Assembly (NCBI GenBank): GCA_020025955.1
Contig: JAHHRF010000006.1
Coordinates: forward strand, 1-60,534
Length of the DNA stretch: 60,534 bases
From: Sutterella sp.
Lineage (GTDB): Bacteria; Pseudomonadota; Gammaproteobacteria; Burkholderiales; Burkholderiaceae_F
Direction: 5' to 3'
Part shown: positions 8,703 to 18,429 of the stretch, in pieces
Numbering within the stretch: the first letter of the stretch is position 1
Layout: each line of letters opens with the position of its first letter
Position numbers and translations under genes: made by a program
The notes under the pieces: generated by a model
Seen by the model: the letters and a program-made list of their open reading frames with translations, nothing else
Databases searched by the model: none
Told to the model about the DNA's origin: nothing

Positions 8703-9182
8703 TAGAGTCCAGCCATATAGAAGACAAATCAAAACTCCTCAAAGCGTACACGAAAGACGTAGATACACTGACCTATCTAGGCTTGCGTCAGAACCTGACA
8801 TATCGATAATGTCACCCAGTATCCATGAGGTCAGAGGCGACCGACCTAGTCCACCCTTAGCCCTTCCCATTTTCTTGCACACGCACCACAAGGGTTACGA
8901 CACGAAAATGACGCGCATTGATTTCAGCCAATCCCCGCCTTTGAAGGAAAACGCCCCAATTCACCCTCTTGAAAACATTTTGATTTTGTCACACTATCGA
9001 AAACACTTACCCCAAAATATTTGGACAAATTTTGTGTGTACTTTGCAACGAATGCCGTTATGCCACACCCCACAAAAACCATGAGCGACGGGGCTTGTAG
9101 CGATTTCATTAGGAAAATGTTCAGCGACCTTCGTGAGAAAAAATTGGGTAGTCAACAAAAAGCCTGACAACACGATGCACGC
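8703..9182. other. Intergenic spacer, no gene seen
   Basis: AT-richer sequence between the third YadA-like gene and the ppsA terminator. No ribosome-site-supported frame, repeat or convincing promoter pair was found. Confidence 0.4.
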
Positions 9183-9213
9183 AAAAACGCCCCAGAATCG
9201 AAATCCTGAGGCG
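9183..9213 (-). terminator. ppsA terminator
   Basis: On the minus strand CGCCTCAGGAT pairs with ATTCTGGGGCG (one mismatch) around TTCG and is followed by TTTTTGC. A second hairpin without a T-run (GAGGGG/CCCCTC, 9223-9242) lies between it and the stop codon. Confidence 0.88.
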
Positions 9214-9269
9214 CTTTGAGTAGAGGGGAATTAGCTCCCCTCTTCGGTGTCAGTGAGGCCAGACGGGAA

Positions 9270-11642
9270 TTAACCGCGAGCCAAACGACGCCAGGTATCC
9301 ACCACCGTGTCGGGGTTCAAGGAGATGGACTCAATGCCCTGCTCCATCAACCACTGAGCAAGGTCAGCGTGGTCAGAGGGACCCTGACCGCAGATACCGA
9401 CATACTTGCCCTTTTCACGGCAGGTCTTAATGGCCATGGCGAGGAGCTTCTTCACCGCAGCGTCACGTTCGTCGAACGTGGCCGCCACGAGCCCGGAGTC
9501 ACGGTCAAGACCCAAGGTGAGCTGGGTCATGTCGTTGGAACCGATGGAGAAGCCGTCGAAGTGTTCCAAGAACTCTTCAGCCAACAAGGCGTTGGTCGGC
9601 AATTCGCACATCATGTTCACACGAAGACCGTTTTCACCACGCTTCAAGCCGTGGGAGGCCATGATTTCGTTAACGCGACGGGCTTCATCAACCGTACGCA
9701 CGAACGGGATCATCAATTCCACATTGTCTAAGCCCATTTCTTCACGAACGAACTTCATCGCACGGCATTCCATGGCGAAGCATTCAGCGAACTGGTTAGC
9801 AATGTAGCGCGACGCACCACGGAAGCCCAACATCGGGTTTTCTTCTTCCGGTTCGTACTGAGCGCCACCGATTAACTTACGGTATTCGTTGCTCTTGAAG
9901 TCGGACATACGAACGATGACCTTGGCCGGGTAGAAGGCCGCAGCAATCGTGGCCACCCCTTCGGCGATCTTCTTCTCGAAGAATTCCTTCGGAGAAGCGT
10001 AGCCAGCGGACAAGCGTTCAGCGGCATCGCGCAATTCGCTCGGGATGTTCGGGTACTCGAGCACCACCTTCGGGTGGATACCGATGTTGTTATTGATGAT
10101 GAATTCGAGACGAGCTAAGCCCACACCCTTGTTGGGGATGCCCGCAAATTCAAAGGCGAGCTGGGGGTTACCCACGTTCATCATGATCTTGACGGGCACT
10201 TCCGGCAAGGCACCACGACGGACTTCTTCGACGGCCACTTCCTGTAAGCCTTCGTAGATGTTACCCGTGTCACCTTCAGCACAAGACACCGTCACCTTAT
10301 CACCTTCAACGAGGCGTTCGGTGGCGTCCGAGCACCCCACCACAGCGGGGATACCGAGTTCACGGGCAATAATAGCCGCGTGGCAGGTACGACCACCACG
10401 GTTCGTGACGATGGCGGAGGCCTTCTTCATCACGGGTTCCCAGTTAGGATCGGTCATGTCGGTGACGAGCACGTCGCCGGCTTCCACACGATCCATTTCG
10501 TCAGCGCTTTCAACGATACGAACGGGACCCTGGCCAATCTTCTGACCAATGGCGCGACCCTGGCAAAGGAGACGGCCCTTGGACTTCAAGGAATAACGCA
10601 ACTGCACGTCGGCATCCTTCTGACGGCTCTTCACCGTTTCAGGACGGGCCTGGAGGATGTAGATCTTACCGTCCACACCGTCCTTACCCCATTCGATGTC
10701 CATGGGACGGCCGTAGTGCTTTTCAATAATCGTAGCGAAGCGAGCCAATTCGATGACGTCTTCGTCGGTGATGGAGAACTGACGGCGAGCCTCAGCGTCC
10801 ACGTCAACGGTGCGAACCGTACGACCCGTGGCGGCGTCGCTTTCAAATTCCATCTTGATCAACTTGGAGCCAATGGCCTTACGAATGATCGGATACTTGC
10901 CAGCTTCCAAGATGGGCTTGTGAACGTAGAATTCGTCGGGGTTCACGGCACCCTGGACCACCGTTTCACCTAAGCCGTAGCTCGACGTGATGAAGACCAC
11001 CTTATCGAAACCGGATTCGGTATCGATCGTGAACATCACACCGGCGGAACCCTTGTCGGAGCGGCACATACGCTGCACACCAGCAGACAAGGCCACTTCA
11101 GCGTGCGTGAAGCCCTTGTGAACGCGGTAGCTAATAGCGCGGTCGTTATAGAGCGACGCAAACACTTCCTTCATGCGGAAGAGAATGGCGTCAATACCCA
11201 CCACATTCAAAACGGTTTCCTGCTGGCCGGCAAAGCTGGCATCAGGCAAGTCTTCCGCGGTGGCGGAGGAACGAACGGCCACGGAGATTTCTTCCTGACC
11301 ATCCTTCAACCATTCGTAGAAGTCACGAATTTCCTTTTCCAATTCAGCAGGAAACGGGGCGGATTCAATCCAGCCACGAATTTCCTTACCCGCTTCGGCC
11401 AAGGCCTTAACGTCTTCGACGTCCAAGCCCACCAAACGCTGAGCGATGCGGTCTTCCAAACCCCCTTCCTTTAAGAAGAGACGGAAGGCTTCTGCCGTGG
11501 TGGCGAAACCGTCAGGCACGCGAATACCGGCATCCGTGAGCTGGCTGAGCAACTCACCGAGCGAAGCATTCTTGCCGCCGACTTTTTCGACGTCCGTCAT
11601 GCGAAGCTGACTGAAAGGAAAGACATAACGACCTTGTAACAT
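9270..11642 (-). CDS. ppsA: Phosphoenolpyruvate synthase
   Basis: A protein of 790 residues from the ATG at 11642 (GAGG eight bases upstream); in-frame starts further out run into promoter-like sequence. It converts pyruvate, ATP and water to phosphoenolpyruvate, AMP and phosphate, the entry to gluconeogenesis. It shows the N-terminal ATP-binding domain (KVGGKNASLGELL near residue 20; RSSATAEDLPDASFAGQQ near 124), the swivelling phosphohistidine domain with GGRTCHAA (catalytic His421, regulatory Thr419 two residues before it) and the C-terminal PEP/pyruvate barrel (SIGSNDMTQL; CGQGPSDHADLA). It is divergent from ppsR, whose product controls that threonine. Length and motifs are normal for the family. 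Confidence 0.97.
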   Translation of the reverse strand: MLQGRYVFPFSQLRMTDVEKVGGKNASLGELLSQLTDAGIRVPDGFATTAEAFRLFLKEGGLEDRIAQRLVGLDVEDVKALAEAGKEIRGWIESAPFPAELEKEIRDFYEWLKDGQEEISVAVRSSATAEDLPDASFAGQQETVLNVVGIDAILFRMKEVFASLYNDRAISYRVHKGFTHAEVALSAGVQRMCRSDKGSAGVMFTIDTESGFDKVVFITSSYGLGETVVQGAVNPDEFYVHKPILEAGKYPIIRKAIGSKLIKMEFESDAATGRTVRTVDVDAEARRQFSITDEDVIELARFATIIEKHYGRPMDIEWGKDGVDGKIYILQARPETVKSRQKDADVQLRYSLKSKGRLLCQGRAIGQKIGQGPVRIVESADEMDRVEAGDVLVTDMTDPNWEPVMKKASAIVTNRGGRTCHAAIIARELGIPAVVGCSDATERLVEGDKVTVSCAEGDTGNIYEGLQEVAVEEVRRGALPEVPVKIMMNVGNPQLAFEFAGIPNKGVGLARLEFIINNNIGIHPKVVLEYPNIPSELRDAAERLSAGYASPKEFFEKKIAEGVATIAAAFYPAKVIVRMSDFKSNEYRKLIGGAQYEPEEENPMLGFRGASRYIANQFAECFAMECRAMKFVREEMGLDNVELMIPFVRTVDEARRVNEIMASHGLKRGENGLRVNMMCELPTNALLAEEFLEHFDGFSIGSNDMTQLTLGLDRDSGLVAATFDERDAAVKKLLAMAIKTCREKGKYVGICGQGPSDHADLAQWLMEQGIESISLNPDTVVDTWRRLARG

Positions 11643-11952
11643 TCTGATCCTCGTAGAGCCCTGGTTGGGCCTGTTGATGAAATTCGAGGTGATTTTAACA
11701 AATAAAATCCTCCCCTTGGCGTAATACCTAGGGGTCAGTCGCACTGCCCATTGCGACGCCTCAAAAGTCCCGAGAAAAGTACCCCTTTTGCGGGATGGTA
11801 AGGGGACTATTCCCTGTTGTTTTGCGACACATCGCGGGTTTGGCGGGGTTTGTGTTCGGGTTAATACTGAGCCTCGTTCGGAGGGGTCATGACAAGTACT
11901 GGGGAGCGCTCTACAATAGAGCCCATAGACTACTCAACCTCAAAAGGTTTTC
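11643..11952. other. ppsA/ppsR divergent regulatory region
   Basis: Contains the ppsR promoter (11889-11917) and the ppsA leader. A sequence reading TACCTAGGGGT at about 11728-11738 resembles a palindrome seen in several other spacers of this window. No gene. Confidence 0.5.
11889..11917 (+). promoter_or_regulatory. Sigma70-type promoter of ppsR with overlapping inverted repeat
   Basis: ATGACA (11889-11894), a 17-base spacer and TACAAT (11912-11917) match the consensus at five of six positions each. The inverted repeat GCTCTA-CAA-TAGAGC (11908-11922) covers the -10 box and could be an operator. The predicted transcript starts about 30 bases before the ppsR ATG. Confidence 0.65.
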
Positions 11953-12798
11953 ATGACTTCTTCCCTCCCCTCGATTGCACGTCCGGTCTTCATTGTGAGT
12001 GACGGGACCGCCATTACCGCCGAAACGCTGGCGCATTCCATCATGACGCAGTTCCCCAACCTCAATTACGAACAGCGTCGTATGCCGTTTATCAATACGG
12101 TGGAAAAAGCCCAGGTGGCCGCTCAGCAGATTTGTGACGCGGAAAAAACCTCAGGGATTCGTCCGATCATCTTCACGACCTTTGTGGACCCCTCGATCAT
12201 GCGTGCGTTTAACGACAACGTATCGGGTCACATCATTGACTTGTTCCGCAAGTTCGTGGGTCCCTTGGAAACGGAATTGGGCATCAAGTGCGCACACAGC
12301 ATTGGGCAAAGCCACAAGATCCGTGACGGGGAAAAATACAATGAACGTATTGCCGCCATCGACTACACCTTGCAGCACGATGACGGGCAAACCAACCGTG
12401 GGCTCGACGAAGCCGATGTGATCCTCGTGGGGGTGAGCCGCTCTGGGAAAACGCCGACGTCGCTCTTTTTGGCCATGCAGTTTGGTATTAAGGTCGCCAA
12501 CTACCCCCTCATTCCGGAGGACTTTGACCGCGGGTGTTTGCCCGACGCCTTAGTGCCGTTACGTAAAAAACTCTTTGGCCTCTCGATTCGCCCAGAACGC
12601 TTGTCTGAAATCCGTAACGAACGTCGTCCGAACAGCCGTTACGCGAGCATTGAAAACTGCCGTCGTGAAATTCTCGATGCGGAAGACTTGATGAGCCGCG
12701 AAAACATCCGTTGGCTCAATTCCACGCACAAGTCCATCGAAGAGATTTCCGCCACGATTATGGAAACGCTCGGGCTCGACCAAAAGCGTGCCGCCTAA
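11953..12798 (+). CDS. ppsR: PEP synthase regulatory protein (bifunctional kinase/phosphorylase)
   Basis: A 281-residue DUF299/PSRP family protein. It inactivates PpsA by ADP-dependent phosphorylation of the active-site threonine and reactivates it by phosphate-dependent removal of that phosphate. It has the family's N-terminal VFIVSDGTAITAETLAHSI, a P-loop-like GVSRSGKT at residues 160-167 and the conserved YPLIPEDF segment near 190. It is divergent from ppsA, as is common in proteobacteria. Full length with no unusual feature. Confidence 0.95.
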   Translation: MTSSLPSIARPVFIVSDGTAITAETLAHSIMTQFPNLNYEQRRMPFINTVEKAQVAAQQICDAEKTSGIRPIIFTTFVDPSIMRAFNDNVSGHIIDLFRKFVGPLETELGIKCAHSIGQSHKIRDGEKYNERIAAIDYTLQHDDGQTNRGLDEADVILVGVSRSGKTPTSLFLAMQFGIKVANYPLIPEDFDRGCLPDALVPLRKKLFGLSIRPERLSEIRNERRPNSRYASIENCRREILDAEDLMSRENIRWLNSTHKSIEEISATIMETLGLDQKRAA

Positions 12799-12822
12799 CG
12801 TTCTCGAACGGCGCCAAACATG

Positions 12823-12856
12823 AGCGGGTACGGTAATACGTGCCCGCTTACTTTTT
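12823..12856 (+). terminator. ppsR terminator
   Basis: Arms AGCGGGTACG and CGTGCCCGCT (one G-T pair) with a GTAATA loop are followed by TACTTTTT, 25 bases past the ppsR stop. Confidence 0.82.
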
Positions 12857-12930
12857 GCCTTGGCGAGCCTAAGACCAAAACGCTTGAGGGGGCCTATTGA
12901 GAGCAAACGCTTGAGGCGTGCCACTCAGAC

Positions 12931-12972
12931 GAAAGAAGGGAGAGACCGTGAGGTCCCTCCCTTCTTCTTTTT
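12931..12972. terminator. Bidirectional terminator between ppsR and the giant autotransporter
   Basis: A 13-bp stem with one mismatch (12935-12947 / 12952-12964, GTGA loop) has TTCTTTTT on the plus side and TTTC on the minus side. It would end the autotransporter message and any read-through from ppsR. Confidence 0.75.
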
Positions 12973-12997
12973 AGGTTTCGCCTAAAGGTTTAAGCGC

Positions 12998-15900
12998 TTA
13001 CCAGACGTAGGCGACACCCGCCCCAAGCGAGCGCTTCCCATCGGTGGAAACGGCCCCATTGACGCGCCAGATGTATTCGCCGTCATTGGTCATGTGGGAG
13101 ATCCCCACGGCCAACGCTTGACGACCTTCGTAGTCGCCTAAGCCCACCGCCACGGAACTCGTCCCGGCGTAGACCACCTGCGGGAGGCTGGCGATGGCGT
13201 TAGCTGCCGCAATCCCACCACGGGTTTCACGCTCAAACTTCGAGAAGCGTTCGTTAATCCCCTTCCCGTAGGCTTCAAGCTGTCGGACGTTAACCGCATC
13301 CGTGGGGCGCGTCCCATCCGCGACCCCAGAGAGGATGCGGGTTTCGCCAGCGGCCGCATTACCAACGCTCACGACACCCACCACACCTTGGGCGAGGTCA
13401 TCACGAGCCGGCGCGCTCGAGCCAAAGCCTAACGCCACGTTGCCGTCAGCGGCCTGGGTGTTGCCACCCAATGCCACCCCGGTGCCCGAAGCTTCAGCGG
13501 CTTTACCTAACGCCAAGGCGTTGTCGCCTTCGGCCTTCGAATCAGCCCCGAGGGCTACGGCACCGTCCCCCTTAACAAGGGCGTTGGAGCCTAAAGCCGT
13601 CGCGTTTTTCGACGTGGGATCAACCGTGCCGCCGACGTTTAAGTTCTTTTCCGCATCTAAGCGTAACGTCGGGATATCGGCCACGACCTTGGCTAAGGCG
13701 TAGAGTTGGCTACCGTTAACAGCATCCGTGCTCGTTTGCGAAATCATGCCCGCGGCCACATTTTGTAAGCGACGTTCGTTCCCGGCAGAACCCACCGAGA
13801 CGGCGCCCGCAGCGGGGTTACCTGCCATATCAGCAGCGTTTAAGGCCACCGTGCCACCGACGCCTGCGACCGTGGTATCGGTCAAGGCCGTCGGCGTCGT
13901 GACGGTTGCCCCCGTCCCTAAGGCGACATTGTCGGCGCCAACCGTTAAAGTGCCCGCAGCGTCCGTCACTAAGTCGACGCCCGGATCCGCGGCTCCCGCG
14001 CCCTTCAAGGTTAATTTCTGAAGGGTTAATTCGGGATTCAACGCAAGGTTCACTTCACCCGCGGTGCTATCCACCGACACGGTTAAGTTGGTGTCCGTCG
14101 TCACCTTCACAGTCGACCCACCCGAGAGCGACATATTGTTGGTGCCGTCCGTCAACGTCATGGGGCGAGTGGCTTCAAAGAGCTGATCCCCCGTTACCGC
14201 ATCGGTCGAACCCTTGGCGACGGTGCCGTTGGCTAAGCCCGTGACGAGTCGCACCTCAGCCGGTTGCCCATTTTCAGCAGGCTTCCCGAAGGAGACCACA
14301 CCGACTTGATTAGCCGTGGCGTCACCCAACTGAATGGAGGCACCGGCGACACTCCCCGAACCAATCGCTACGCTATTGGGATCGGTCGCTTTCGCGCCCT
14401 TACCCAAGGCAATCGCGCCATCGGCTTCGCTCTTGGCGCCATTCCCGAAGGCTAAGGCGTCGTTAACGGCGGAACCATCAGGCTTCACGGTAGAGGCTTC
14501 CGTCCCTAAGGCGACGTTGTTGTTGCCAACCGCCTTGGCACGGTCCCCAATCACGACATTGCTGTCGCCTTCGGTCGTCGTATCCACCCCTTGAGCGACG
14601 TTCTTTTCGCCCGTCGTGGTGTTGCCCTTGCCCGAGACAACATTTTTCGTGCCGTCCACCGTGTTGGTGTTACCCGCCACCGTGTTATCGGACCCCGTAA
14701 TCGTTTGATCCTTACCCGTGACGGTGTTACCCGTGGCAGGAGTACCGTCCTTCGGGTTCAAAGTGTTGTCTTTCCCGAGCACGGTGTTCGCGGAGCTCGT
14801 CGGATCGATTTGGTTTTCACCAATACCGGCGGCCTCTAACTGTGCGGTCAAGTCGTCCTTCAAGCCCTTAGCCACCCCATAGAGCTGGCTACCATTCACG
14901 GCATCCGTGGAGTCTGCTGCCACTAAACCGGCAGCCACACCCTGTAGGCGACGGTTGTCGAAGTTGACCACACCGTTAGGTTGCGTGTTACCCGCAGGCG
15001 CATCCACCGCTAAGGTTTTACCGTTGCTCAAGGTGAGTTCCGTATAGGTGTGCGCACCCGTCCCGGCCGTGCCTTGGGCAAGCGGGGCCGTCGCGTTACC
15101 AAAGAGGATGTTCTTCCCCTTTAAGACCAAGGCGTCTTCCTGGTCGTTGAGCGCAATGCCAGCGGTTTTGCCACCCGCACCCGTAAGCGTTAAGCCGTCC
15201 TTATCGAGAACCGACTTAGGATCGGCACCCGCATCCCCACCAAAGGTAAGGCTCTCGGCCGTCAAGTCCGACTGAGCGCCAGGCTTTTTCGTATGGATAC
15301 CGTCCTTTTTCATTTCAGAAACGGTGGTGCCCGCAGCGTCAGCCACCTTGATACCGTCCTTGGCCACATCCGTGGTGTCACCCGTGGCGGCGTCCTTCAC
15401 CTGAAGGCCCTTGCCGTCATCCGTGGTGAGGTTACCTTCGTCGTTAACGGAGAGTTTCACCTTCTTGTCATCAGCTTGACCGGTATTCCCCACTTCCAAG
15501 GTGCCCACCGATAAATCAGGATTGAGCGCCAAGTTGATCTTGTTGGGATCGGTCGAGCCAGTGGCAGCCGCCGTCATGTCGAGCTTCAAATTCTGATCGG
15601 TAACCACCTGAACGCTGCTGTCTGCCCCCACATCAAAGCCCGTTACGGCCGTGCCGTTATTCGAGCCCGACCAATGCATGGGACGCGTGCTCGAGGTGAG
15701 CTGCTCCGTTAAGGCTTGCGCCACGTTAAAGAGCTGACTCCCGTTGATGGCGTCGGTGGACGCAGCCGAAATCTTCCCAGCGGCCAACCCCTGAATGCGA
15801 CGGTTGTCTAAGTTCATGACACCGTTGGGCGCGGCGTTACCAGCCGGCAAGTTGGGCAAGCTCAAGGCCTTACCATCTGCAAATGCCAAGGTCTTGTCGG

Positions 15901-17800
15901 CATCGGTGAACGCACCATCGGCGAGCGTATGGTCGCCACGATCAACAGCGGCAGCGTTACCAAAGAGGATGTTCTTCCCCTTTAAGAGGAGCGCTTCAGC
16001 GGCGTCATTGAGACCCACGCCTACTTCTTTCCCCGTTGCGCCCGTGAGCGTTAAGCCTTCTTTATTGAGCACAGACTTGGGATTGGCACCCGCGTTATCA
16101 GCAAAGGTGAGGCTGTCGGCCGTGAGGTCAGACTTCGCCGTGGGGGACTTCGTGTGAATGCCGTCCTTCTTCATTTCAGAGGACGTCGTGTCACCTGCGT
16201 CAGCGACCTTGATGGCGTCCTTGTTAACGGAGGCAGCATCGGTGCCGTCCGTGATCTTGAGACCCTTACCGTCGTCCGTGGTGAGGTTACCCTCCGCATC
16301 AACGGAGAGTTTGACCTTGTTGGCGCCTGCAGCCGTGTTACCGACTTCTAAGGAGCCCACGGACAAATCTTCATTGAGCTTGAGTTCGACCTTATGGGGA
16401 TCGGCTTCGGTGCCCTGCCCCGCGGTTAACGTCAAACCAATGTTGGAATCGGTCTTAAGTTTGAGGTGCTTGTCGGCGGTTAAGTCAAAGCCCGTCACAG
16501 GAGTGGTGTTATTTTCACCCGTGACTTTGAGGGGCTTGGTGAGGTCGTCCACGACCTTACTCAAACCGTACATCTGAGCGCCCGTTACGGCATCAGTCGA
16601 TTTCGGTGCGATTAACCCAGGCGCAATCCCTTGGATACGACGCAGACGCAAATTGGTCCCGTTTTCGCCAAAGACACTCATCCCCGTAGGATCCGTTAAA
16701 CCCACGGACACCACACCATAAGGCGTGCGGTACTGCGCGTTCATTTCGGAATCCACCGGAGCGAGCCAGAGCTTACCGATACGGGTTTCTTCCGCAGCGC
16801 CACGATAAGCGTCCTCGAGTTTTAACTTACCTGCAGAACGGTTATCCGCGCCCTTATCGTCCGTAAAGGCACGCGCACCGATGGCGACGTTTTGTGCACC
16901 CAAGGCGCGGGCACGATAGCCCAAAGCCATGTTGGAGTAGCTATTCTGTGCCCCCATGATATGGTCCGCACGGGCTTGGTAACCGATGGCAATCGACATC
17001 CAGGCTTGGGATTCGGCATCGTTACCGATCGCAATGGAATTGGCACCAGCGAGCGGATACGGATCCCAGTTAAAGGCGATATCAGGCGTTTCCGTACCCG
17101 TTTTCGCGCCCTTACCGATGGCGATGGAGTTCCAGTAGCCCGAGCGCGTGCCTTCACCGATAGCGATGGCACCCGTACCCAAGTGATCCTTAATGTTGTC
17201 GCCAATGGCAACGCTGTGTAAACCCATTTCAACGGGTTTAGCCGCCGTGCCCACCTCGTTACCAATCAAAATGAAGTGACCCTGGTTACCCTTATCTTTA
17301 AGGGCCCCACCGGAGTTATTGTTCTTGACCGACGACTCAATGTGGTTGTTGTAACCAATCACCGTCGAAAAGGGGGAATCCATCCCAACGGTGTTATTGC
17401 GACCAATGATGTTGACGTTGGCAAACTTGCCACCAGGCACGTCATTGACGGCGACCTTTTTAACGACGTTGCGATCACCCAAAATCGTCAAGCCATCGAC
17501 CGTATAAGGGTCATCCGGCTCTTCGACCTTATTGCTGTCACCCACAATAGTGGTGTTCTTAATCTTCGTTGCGGTGTTGTTGTCGCCATAGACGTTAACG
17601 TCGGTGGCGGTGGGGTCAATGGTGTTCCCTGTACCCTCGACGTTATTGGCTAACGCCGTCCCCGCGGTTAACGCGGCTAAGAGCCCTGCAACCACCACCG
17701 TGGCCTTTTCGGCCTTTTTCTTACGGTTGGTCATGAGTTCCGAGACGACAGCAAATACGCCCGTGTGATGGTTGAACTTCACCTTAAAAATTTGGTTCAT
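12998..17800 (-). CDS. Giant trimeric autotransporter adhesin (YadA/Hia type)
   Basis: A protein of 1600 residues from the ATG at 17800, preceded by GGAGAAGG. It begins with an extended signal peptide (MNQIFKVKFNHHTG..., cleaved near GTALA, about residue 51), typical of large Gram-negative autotransporters. Next is a head rich in 14-residue-like NxxAIGxxA repeats (about 140-340), then two tandem modules of about 280 residues that each start with RRIQG and an STDA(V/I)xGxQ(L/M) neck, a second GN-repeat head (about 1070-1200), and further stalk segments. It ends in a canonical YadA anchor finishing AGVAYVW with the aromatic last residue. The protein trimerises, inserts its barrel and displays an adhesive fibre. 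The ligand is unknown. Confidence 0.93.
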   Translation of the reverse strand: MNQIFKVKFNHHTGVFAVVSELMTNRKKKAEKATVVVAGLLAALTAGTALANNVEGTGNTIDPTATDVNVYGDNNTATKIKNTTIVGDSNKVEEPDDPYTVDGLTILGDRNVVKKVAVNDVPGGKFANVNIIGRNNTVGMDSPFSTVIGYNNHIESSVKNNNSGGALKDKGNQGHFILIGNEVGTAAKPVEMGLHSVAIGDNIKDHLGTGAIAIGEGTRSGYWNSIAIGKGAKTGTETPDIAFNWDPYPLAGANSIAIGNDAESQAWMSIAIGYQARADHIMGAQNSYSNMALGYRARALGAQNVAIGARAFTDDKGADNRSAGKLKLEDAYRGAAEETRIGKLWLAPVDSEMNAQYRTPYGVVSVGLTDPTGMSVFGENGTNLRLRRIQGIAPGLIAPKSTDAVTGAQMYGLSKVVDDLTKPLKVTGENNTTPVTGFDLTADKHLKLKTDSNIGLTLTAGQGTEADPHKVELKLNEDLSVGSLEVGNTAAGANKVKLSVDAEGNLTTDDGKGLKITDGTDAASVNKDAIKVADAGDTTSSEMKKDGIHTKSPTAKSDLTADSLTFADNAGANPKSVLNKEGLTLTGATGKEVGVGLNDAAEALLLKGKNILFGNAAAVDRGDHTLADGAFTDADKTLAFADGKALSLPNLPAGNAAPNGVMNLDNRRIQGLAAGKISAASTDAINGSQLFNVAQALTEQLTSSTRPMHWSGSNNGTAVTGFDVGADSSVQVVTDQNLKLDMTAAATGSTDPNKINLALNPDLSVGTLEVGNTGQADDKKVKLSVNDEGNLTTDDGKGLQVKDAATGDTTDVAKDGIKVADAAGTTVSEMKKDGIHTKKPGAQSDLTAESLTFGGDAGADPKSVLDKDGLTLTGAGGKTAGIALNDQEDALVLKGKNILFGNATAPLAQGTAGTGAHTYTELTLSNGKTLAVDAPAGNTQPNGVVNFDNRRLQGVAAGLVAADSTDAVNGSQLYGVAKGLKDDLTAQLEAAGIGENQIDPTSSANTVLGKDNTLNPKDGTPATGNTVTGKDQTITGSDNTVAGNTNTVDGTKNVVSGKGNTTTGEKNVAQGVDTTTEGDSNVVIGDRAKAVGNNNVALGTEASTVKPDGSAVNDALAFGNGAKSEADGAIALGKGAKATDPNSVAIGSGSVAGASIQLGDATANQVGVVSFGKPAENGQPAEVRLVTGLANGTVAKGSTDAVTGDQLFEATRPMTLTDGTNNMSLSGGSTVKVTTDTNLTVSVDSTAGEVNLALNPELTLQKLTLKGAGAADPGVDLVTDAAGTLTVGADNVALGTGATVTTPTALTDTTVAGVGGTVALNAADMAGNPAAGAVSVGSAGNERRLQNVAAGMISQTSTDAVNGSQLYALAKVVADIPTLRLDAEKNLNVGGTVDPTSKNATALGSNALVKGDGAVALGADSKAEGDNALALGKAAEASGTGVALGGNTQAADGNVALGFGSSAPARDDLAQGVVGVVSVGNAAAGETRILSGVADGTRPTDAVNVRQLEAYGKGINERFSKFERETRGGIAAANAIASLPQVVYAGTSSVAVGLGDYEGRQALAVGISHMTNDGEYIWRVNGAVSTDGKRSLGAGVAYVW
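14945..16640 (-). repeat. Two tandem stalk modules inside the autotransporter
   Basis: Two direct repeats of roughly 850 bases (about 16640-15800 and 15800-14945) each encode RR(I/L)QG neck, SxGSLEVGNT or SVGTLEVGNT, LTTDDGKGL, SEMKKDGIHTK and LKGKNILFGN in the same order. The copies have diverged by substitution and short indels, so duplication is not very recent but could still allow length change by recombination. Confidence 0.8.
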
Positions 17801-18364
17801 GGATTTCCTTCTCCAGTGCAATGAGCCTCGAGGAGAAAAACCAGAAGGGTCCCTCTTCTCACGACTCACTTTGTCAAGTGATGAGAAAAGGGGATGGCCA
17901 ATAAGAACGGAGGGATACCTGACTTTTAAAAGGGAGCGCTTTTCATCCTAGAAAAACACCCTTTTAAAAATGCGCATCACTCCGCGGTCCGGCCGCGTAA
18001 CAACACCGATGTCATTAGGGTCTTCACCTAATCTCTATCCTAAACCTATCACGCTTGTTCAAGAAATCGATAAGACCTAGGGTGGGCATTGGAGAGGCAT
18101 CACCTCTACCATTTGGGAGGGGTCATCACAGGAAATTCGTCATACCCCTTGGGGGACTAGGGGTAAAATATTAGGGTTAGCCCCTAAATTTAAGCACATC
18201 ACGTCCCGTTTTAGGTCTAAAAATTGGGCATTTCCCCACACCGCCATGCGTGATCTACTTGGGAAACTCGCTCACATTACCCTTATTTTCCACCGACCCC
18301 CTCCCCGATTTTGAAGACAAAATGCCTCTAGAATTGTGCGAAGCGTCGCCATCCTCCCAAACGC
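17801..18364. other. Intergenic spacer with several inverted repeats
   Basis: No gene seen. It holds an 11-bp perfect inverted repeat TTTTAAAAGGG / CCCTTTTAAAA (17924-17934 / 17959-17969), a TACCCCT / AGGGGTA pair (18143-18149 / 18159-18165) and TTAGGG/CCCTAA at about 18171-18187. These are candidate operator or hairpin elements for the autotransporter promoter, which is read toward lower coordinates. Confidence 0.5.
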
Positions 18365-18402
18365 AAAAAAAAGCGCCCTTTCGACTTGGAAAGGGGCGCT
18401 TT
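18365..18402 (-). terminator. fdhD terminator
   Basis: On the minus strand AAAGCGCC(C)CTTTC pairs with GAAAGGGCGCTTT (one bulge) around a 6-base loop, then eight T. It lies about 28 bases after the fdhD stop. Confidence 0.9.
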
Positions 18403-18429
18403 CTTGAGGCTAGCGGTAAAACCCCAGCT

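Noticed and set aside
9216..9731. Plus-strand frame of about 171 codons overlapping the end of ppsA
   Set aside because: Antisense shadow of the conserved PEP-binding domain; it also runs over the ppsA terminator region and has no ribosome site.
14945..16640. CRISPR-like or satellite repeats
   Set aside because: The repetition is coding: long diverged modules of an autotransporter stalk, not short identical repeats with spacers. No CRISPR array was seen anywhere.
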